Assembly: GCA_030043395.1 (NCBI GenBank)
Contig: JASHXW010000500.1
Coordinates: forward strand, 1-8,978
Origin: Streptosporangiaceae bacterium
GTDB taxonomy: Bacteria > Actinomycetota > Actinomycetes > Streptosporangiales > Streptosporangiaceae
Length of the DNA stretch: 8,978 nucleotides
Direction of reading: 5' to 3'
Positions 6,013 through 8,978 of this stretch are shown in pieces; position 1 is the stretch's first letter; the number at the start of each line of letters is the position of its first letter. The notes under the pieces are model-generated. The model was not told where the DNA came from. It saw nothing but the letters and a program-made list of their open reading frames with translations, and ran no database searches. The position numbers were made by a program, and so were the translations under genes.

Positions 6013-7521
6013 GTGACAGCAACCATTCAGGCAGCGAACACCGCGACACGGGACGTCAGCGCCGATGCCATTATCGTCGCGGTGAGCCAGGGCCCCGACG
6101 GCCCGCTCCTGGCAGCTGGGTCGCACGATGTCGACAGTGCCCTCGGCGGGAGCCTCGTCGAGACGCTGACGGCACTCGGAGCCACTGGCAAGGCGGAGGA
6201 GGTAACGAGAATCGCGTCAGGCGGGCGATTGCGGGCGCCGCTCGTCGTCGTGGTCGGCATCGGCACGGCCGCCGACTCCGATCCGGACAGCGCGGACGCT
6301 GAGGTCCTGCGCCGCAGCGCTGGCGCGGCGGTCAGGTCCCTCACCTCGAGCAAGATCCGCACGATCGCCCTCGCGATGCCAGCCGCGGACCTCACCAGCG
6401 CCGAGGCCGTTGTGTTCGGCGGCCTGCTCGGCAGCTACTCCTTCGGCCGCTACCGTTCGAACGGCAGCGCTCCGCCTGCGCCAGACCTGCTCCTGGTCGG
6501 CGCGGGCGAGCACGCGAGCCAGGCGATTGCCCAGGGCGAGATTCTCGCCAGTGCCGTGGCACTAGTCCGCGACCTGGTGAATACGAGCCCCTCGCACCTG
6601 TATCCGGAGATCCTGGCGGCCGAGGCGGGCCGGGTGGCCGGCGAGTCCGGGCTTGACATCGAGGTGCTCGACGCCGACGAGCTGAAGGTCGGCGGCTACG
6701 GCGGGCTCACCGGCGTCGGCCAGGGTTCCGTGCATCCGCCCCGGCTGGTCCGCCTCGCCTATCGCAGCCCGGGCGCCAGCAAGACAGTGGTCTTCGCCGG
6801 GAAGGGAATCACGTTCGACTCCGGTGGACTGTCCCTCAAGCCGCCCAAGGGCATGGAGACGATGAAGTCGGACATGAGCGGCGCGGCGGCTGTCCTGGCC
6901 GCGCTGCAGGCGATCGCGGCACTCAAGCCCGCGGTGAACGTCGTTGGCTACCTGCCACTTGCCGAGAACATGCCAGGCGCCACCGCGCAGCGCCCGTCGG
7001 ACGTGATCACGATCTACGGCGGGACGACCGTGGAGGTGCTCAACACCGACGCCGAAGGCCGGCTGGTCCTGGCCGACGCGCTCGCCAGGTCCGCCGCCGA
7101 TTCCCCCGACCTGCTGGTCGACATCGCCACGCTGACCGGCGCCCAGGTCGTGGCGCTCGGCCACCGGGTCAGCGCCGTCATGGCCAACGACGACGATGTC
7201 CGCAACGGCGTCGTGGACGCGGCACGGCGAGCCGGCGAGGCGATGTGGCCGATGCCGCTGCCGGACGAGCTTCGCAAGGGCCTGGACTCGAAGGTAGCCG
7301 ACCTGGCCAACGTCGCTCCCGACCGCGACGGCGGCATGCTGGTCGCTGGCTTGTTCCTGCGGGAATTCGTACCCGATGGAGTGCGTTGGGCGCATCTGGA
7401 TATTGCCGGCCCGGCCTTCCACGAAGGAGAGCCTTATGGCTACACCCCCAAAGGCGGCACTGGCGTGGCGGTTCGTACCCTGGTCCAGATCGCACAGGAC
7501 GTGGCGGACGGACGCCTGTAG
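6013..7521 (+). CDS. pepA: Leucyl aminopeptidase (peptidase family M17)
   Basis: This 502-residue cytoplasmic metallo-exopeptidase removes N-terminal residues such as leucine from peptides in protein turnover; the family forms hexamers with two metal ions per active site. Residues 1 to about 160 are the macro-like N-terminal domain (ADAIIVAV, LGATGKAEEVTRI, APLVVVVGIG), and the rest is the catalytic domain. The two-metal site is complete: K264 and D269 in GKGITFDSGG, D287 in MKSDMSGAA, and D346, E348 and R350 in the family signature NTDAEGRL. All keep a constant offset of 6 from the E. coli residues (K270, D275, D293, D352, E354, R356). The start is GTG at 6013, where homology begins; the open frame extends far upstream only because it runs antisense to the methyltransferase gene. 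The lpdA gene follows after 13 nt, so the two are probably cotranscribed. A DNA-binding role as in E. coli PepA is not indicated. Confidence 0.95.
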   Translation: MTATIQAANTATRDVSADAIIVAVSQGPDGPLLAAGSHDVDSALGGSLVETLTALGATGKAEEVTRIASGGRLRAPLVVVVGIGTAADSDPDSADAEVLRRSAGAAVRSLTSSKIRTIALAMPAADLTSAEAVVFGGLLGSYSFGRYRSNGSAPPAPDLLLVGAGEHASQAIAQGEILASAVALVRDLVNTSPSHLYPEILAAEAGRVAGESGLDIEVLDADELKVGGYGGLTGVGQGSVHPPRLVRLAYRSPGASKTVVFAGKGITFDSGGLSLKPPKGMETMKSDMSGAAAVLAALQAIAALKPAVNVVGYLPLAENMPGATAQRPSDVITIYGGTTVEVLNTDAEGRLVLADALARSAADSPDLLVDIATLTGAQVVALGHRVSAVMANDDDVRNGVVDAARRAGEAMWPMPLPDELRKGLDSKVADLANVAPDRDGGMLVAGLFLREFVPDGVRWAHLDIAGPAFHEGEPYGYTPKGGTGVAVRTLVQIAQDVADGRL

Positions 7522-7522
7522 C

Positions 7523-7528
7523 GAGGAG
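7523..7528 (+). promoter_or_regulatory. Ribosome-binding site of lpdA
   Basis: GAGGAG directly after the pepA stop codon lies 6 nt from the ATG at 7535. It selects that ATG over the in-frame TTG at 7532, which would add one residue. Confidence 0.8.
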
Positions 7529-7534
7529 TGATTG

Positions 7535-8914
7535 ATGACGCAGAGCGACAGCTACGACCTGGTCATCCTGGGCGGCGGCAGCGGCGGTTACGCCTGCGCG
7601 CTGCGGGCTGCCGAGCTAGGCATGCGGGTGGTGCTGATCGAGAAGGACAAGGTCGGCGGCACCTGCCTGCACCGCGGCTGCATACCGACCAAGGCGCTGC
7701 TGCACGCCGCGGAGGTCGCCGACCACGCCAGGAACGCCGGCGCGGTCGGCGTGCGCGCCAGCTTCGACGGCATCGACATGCCAGCGGTCAACGGCTACAA
7801 GGACAAGGTCGTCGACCGGCTCTGGAAGGGCCTGCAGTCCACCCTGGCCAGCCGTAAGGTCGAGATCGTCTACGGCGACGGCAGGCTGGTCTCGCCGACA
7901 TCGGTCGCCGTGGACGGCGCGGTCTACGCCGGCGCCCACGTGGTGCTCGCGACCGGCTCTGAGGCGCGCAGCCTGCCCGGCCTGGCGATCGACGGCGTCC
8001 GGGTGATCACCAGCGACCAGGCGCTGACCCTCGACCACGTCCCGGCATCGGCCGTGATCCTGGGCGGCGGCGTGATCGGGGTGGAGTTCGCCAGCGTCTG
8101 GCGGTCGTTCGGGGCCGACGTGACGATCGTGGAGATGCTGCCCCACCTGGTGCCGACCGAGGACGAGTCGAGCTCGCGGCTCCTGGAGCGCGCCTTCCGC
8201 AAGCGCGGCATCAAGTTCCACACCGGCGTCAGGTTCAGCGACGTGAAGGAGACCGCCACCGGGGTCAGCGTGAGCCTGGAGAACGGCACCACGCTGGACG
8301 CCGAGCTGATGCTCGTCGCCGTGGGCCGCGGTCCGGTCTCGGCCGGCCTGGGCTACGAGGAGAACGGGGTCGCCACGGACCGCGGCTTCGTCCTAGTCGA
8401 TGAGCTATGGCGGACCAGTGCCCCCACCATTTCCGCGGTCGGTGACCTCACCCCGGGCCTTCAGCTCGCTCATGTCGGCTTCGGCGAGGGGATCGGCGTG
8501 GCCGAGCGGCTAGCCGGCCTGCCAGTGGCCCCCATCGACTACGACGGCGTGCCCCGTGTCACCTACAGCGACCCCGAGGTGGCCTCCGTGGGCATCACGT
8601 CGGCCACTGCCGCCGAACGCGGCATCGAGTTCACCGAGGTCACCTACAACCTCGGCGGCAACGGCAAGAGCGTGATCCTGGAGACCCAGGGTGCCGCCAA
8701 GGTGATCGCGACCGCCGGAGGCGGGCCAGTCCTCGGCGTTCACCTGGTGGGCGCCCGGGTGGGCGAGCTGATCGCCGAGGGCCAGCTGATCTACAACTGG
8801 GAGGCGCTGCCCGCCGAGGTGGCGCAGCTCATCCACCCGCACCCGACGCAGTCGGAAATCATCGGCGAGGCGAGCCTGGCACTGGCCGGCAAGCCATTGC
8901 ACTTCCATTCCTGA
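7535..8914 (+). CDS. lpdA: Dihydrolipoyl dehydrogenase (E3 of 2-oxoacid dehydrogenase complexes)
   Basis: This 459-residue FAD-dependent disulfide oxidoreductase reoxidises dihydrolipoyl groups on E2 and passes the electrons to NAD+, serving the pyruvate and 2-oxoglutarate dehydrogenase complexes. In order: the FAD-binding GGGSGGY (13-19), the redox disulfide C44/C49 in GGTCLHRGCIPTKA, the NAD-binding loop GGGVIGVEFA (about 178-187), the second FAD motif SAVGDLTPGLQLAHVG, and the C-terminal dimerisation domain with the catalytic pair H436 and E441 in HPHPTQSE. Length is typical for the family and every catalytic residue is present. The gene sits 13 nt after pepA and 21 nt before an E2 gene, the order known from Streptomyces, which indicates an operon supplying E3 and E2 together. 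Confidence 0.96.
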   Translation: MTQSDSYDLVILGGGSGGYACALRAAELGMRVVLIEKDKVGGTCLHRGCIPTKALLHAAEVADHARNAGAVGVRASFDGIDMPAVNGYKDKVVDRLWKGLQSTLASRKVEIVYGDGRLVSPTSVAVDGAVYAGAHVVLATGSEARSLPGLAIDGVRVITSDQALTLDHVPASAVILGGGVIGVEFASVWRSFGADVTIVEMLPHLVPTEDESSSRLLERAFRKRGIKFHTGVRFSDVKETATGVSVSLENGTTLDAELMLVAVGRGPVSAGLGYEENGVATDRGFVLVDELWRTSAPTISAVGDLTPGLQLAHVGFGEGIGVAERLAGLPVAPIDYDGVPRVTYSDPEVASVGITSATAAERGIEFTEVTYNLGGNGKSVILETQGAAKVIATAGGGPVLGVHLVGARVGELIAEGQLIYNWEALPAEVAQLIHPHPTQSEIIGEASLALAGKPLHFHS

Positions 8915-8916
8915 AC

Positions 8917-8923
8917 GAAGGAG
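8917..8923 (+). promoter_or_regulatory. Ribosome-binding site of the E2 gene
   Basis: GAAGGAG follows the lpdA stop and lies 12 nt before the ATG at 8936, longer than the usual 5-9 nt. No in-frame start codon lies closer to the site, and the homologous N-terminus begins at this ATG. Confidence 0.6.
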
Positions 8924-8935
8924 TCAGCGCTAGCC

Positions 8936-8978
8936 ATGTCGGTCTCCGTATCCATGCCGCAGCTTGGCGAGAGCGTCA
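8936..8978 (+). CDS. sucB: Lipoyl-domain E2 acyltransferase of a 2-oxoacid dehydrogenase complex, 3' partial
   Basis: Only the first 14 codons are in the window: MSVSVSMPQLGESV. This is the typical first strand of an E2 lipoyl domain (MPxLGESV), the swinging arm whose lipoyl-lysine carries acyl groups between E1, E2 and E3. Position directly after lpdA agrees with 2-oxoglutarate dehydrogenase E2 (sucB) or the dual-use actinobacterial DlaT; the visible part cannot separate the two. The acyltransferase domain and the number of lipoyl domains lie outside the window. Confidence 0.85.
   Translation, partial: MSVSVSMPQLGESV

Noticed and set aside
6562..7422. 286-codon open frame antisense to pepA
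   Set aside because: Composition is that of a shadow frame, and the plus strand carries the aminopeptidase active-site motifs.

Overview
The window is very GC-rich with strong G/C bias at third codon positions, and its gene content points to an actinobacterium. The pepA-lpd-E2 order on the right is the arrangement known from Streptomyces and relatives. The window is fully coding: six genes (two cut by the window edges), no gap above about 90 bp, and no RNA gene, mobile element, CRISPR array or phage feature that I can see.

Left part (1-4954), a potassium-related block. A plus-strand gene cut off at the left edge encodes a KimA-type potassium transporter of the APC superfamily. It carries the potassium-coordinating residues of Bacillus subtilis KimA and, unusually, an OB-fold domain fused to its C-terminus. 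Facing it, with tail-to-tail coding overlap, is a minus-strand two-component system: a KdpD-like histidine kinase and a KdpE-like response regulator joined by a 4-nt ATGA overlap. The kinase has no N-terminal KdpD/USP sensory region and carries an extra membrane block instead. No kdpFABC pump genes are visible, so the obvious local candidate target is the neighbouring transporter, which is an inference.

Middle part (5032-6012). Upstream of the kinase, on the same strand, lies a PrmC-related protein-glutamine N5-methyltransferase of the actinobacterial paralogue type (NVPY instead of NPPY). A 90-bp divergent intergenic region separates it from pepA. It holds two short inverted repeats and a TANNNT -10 hexamer placed so that the pepA mRNA would be leaderless.

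Right part (6013-8978), a conventional housekeeping run on the plus strand: leucyl aminopeptidase (pepA), dihydrolipoyl dehydrogenase (lpdA, the E3 of 2-oxoacid dehydrogenase complexes), and the first codons of a lipoyl-domain E2 acyltransferase (sucB/dlaT type). The E3 and E2 act in the same complex.

The most unusual material is on the left: the transporter-OB fusion, the remodelled KdpD, and the overlapping convergent ends of transporter and regulator.
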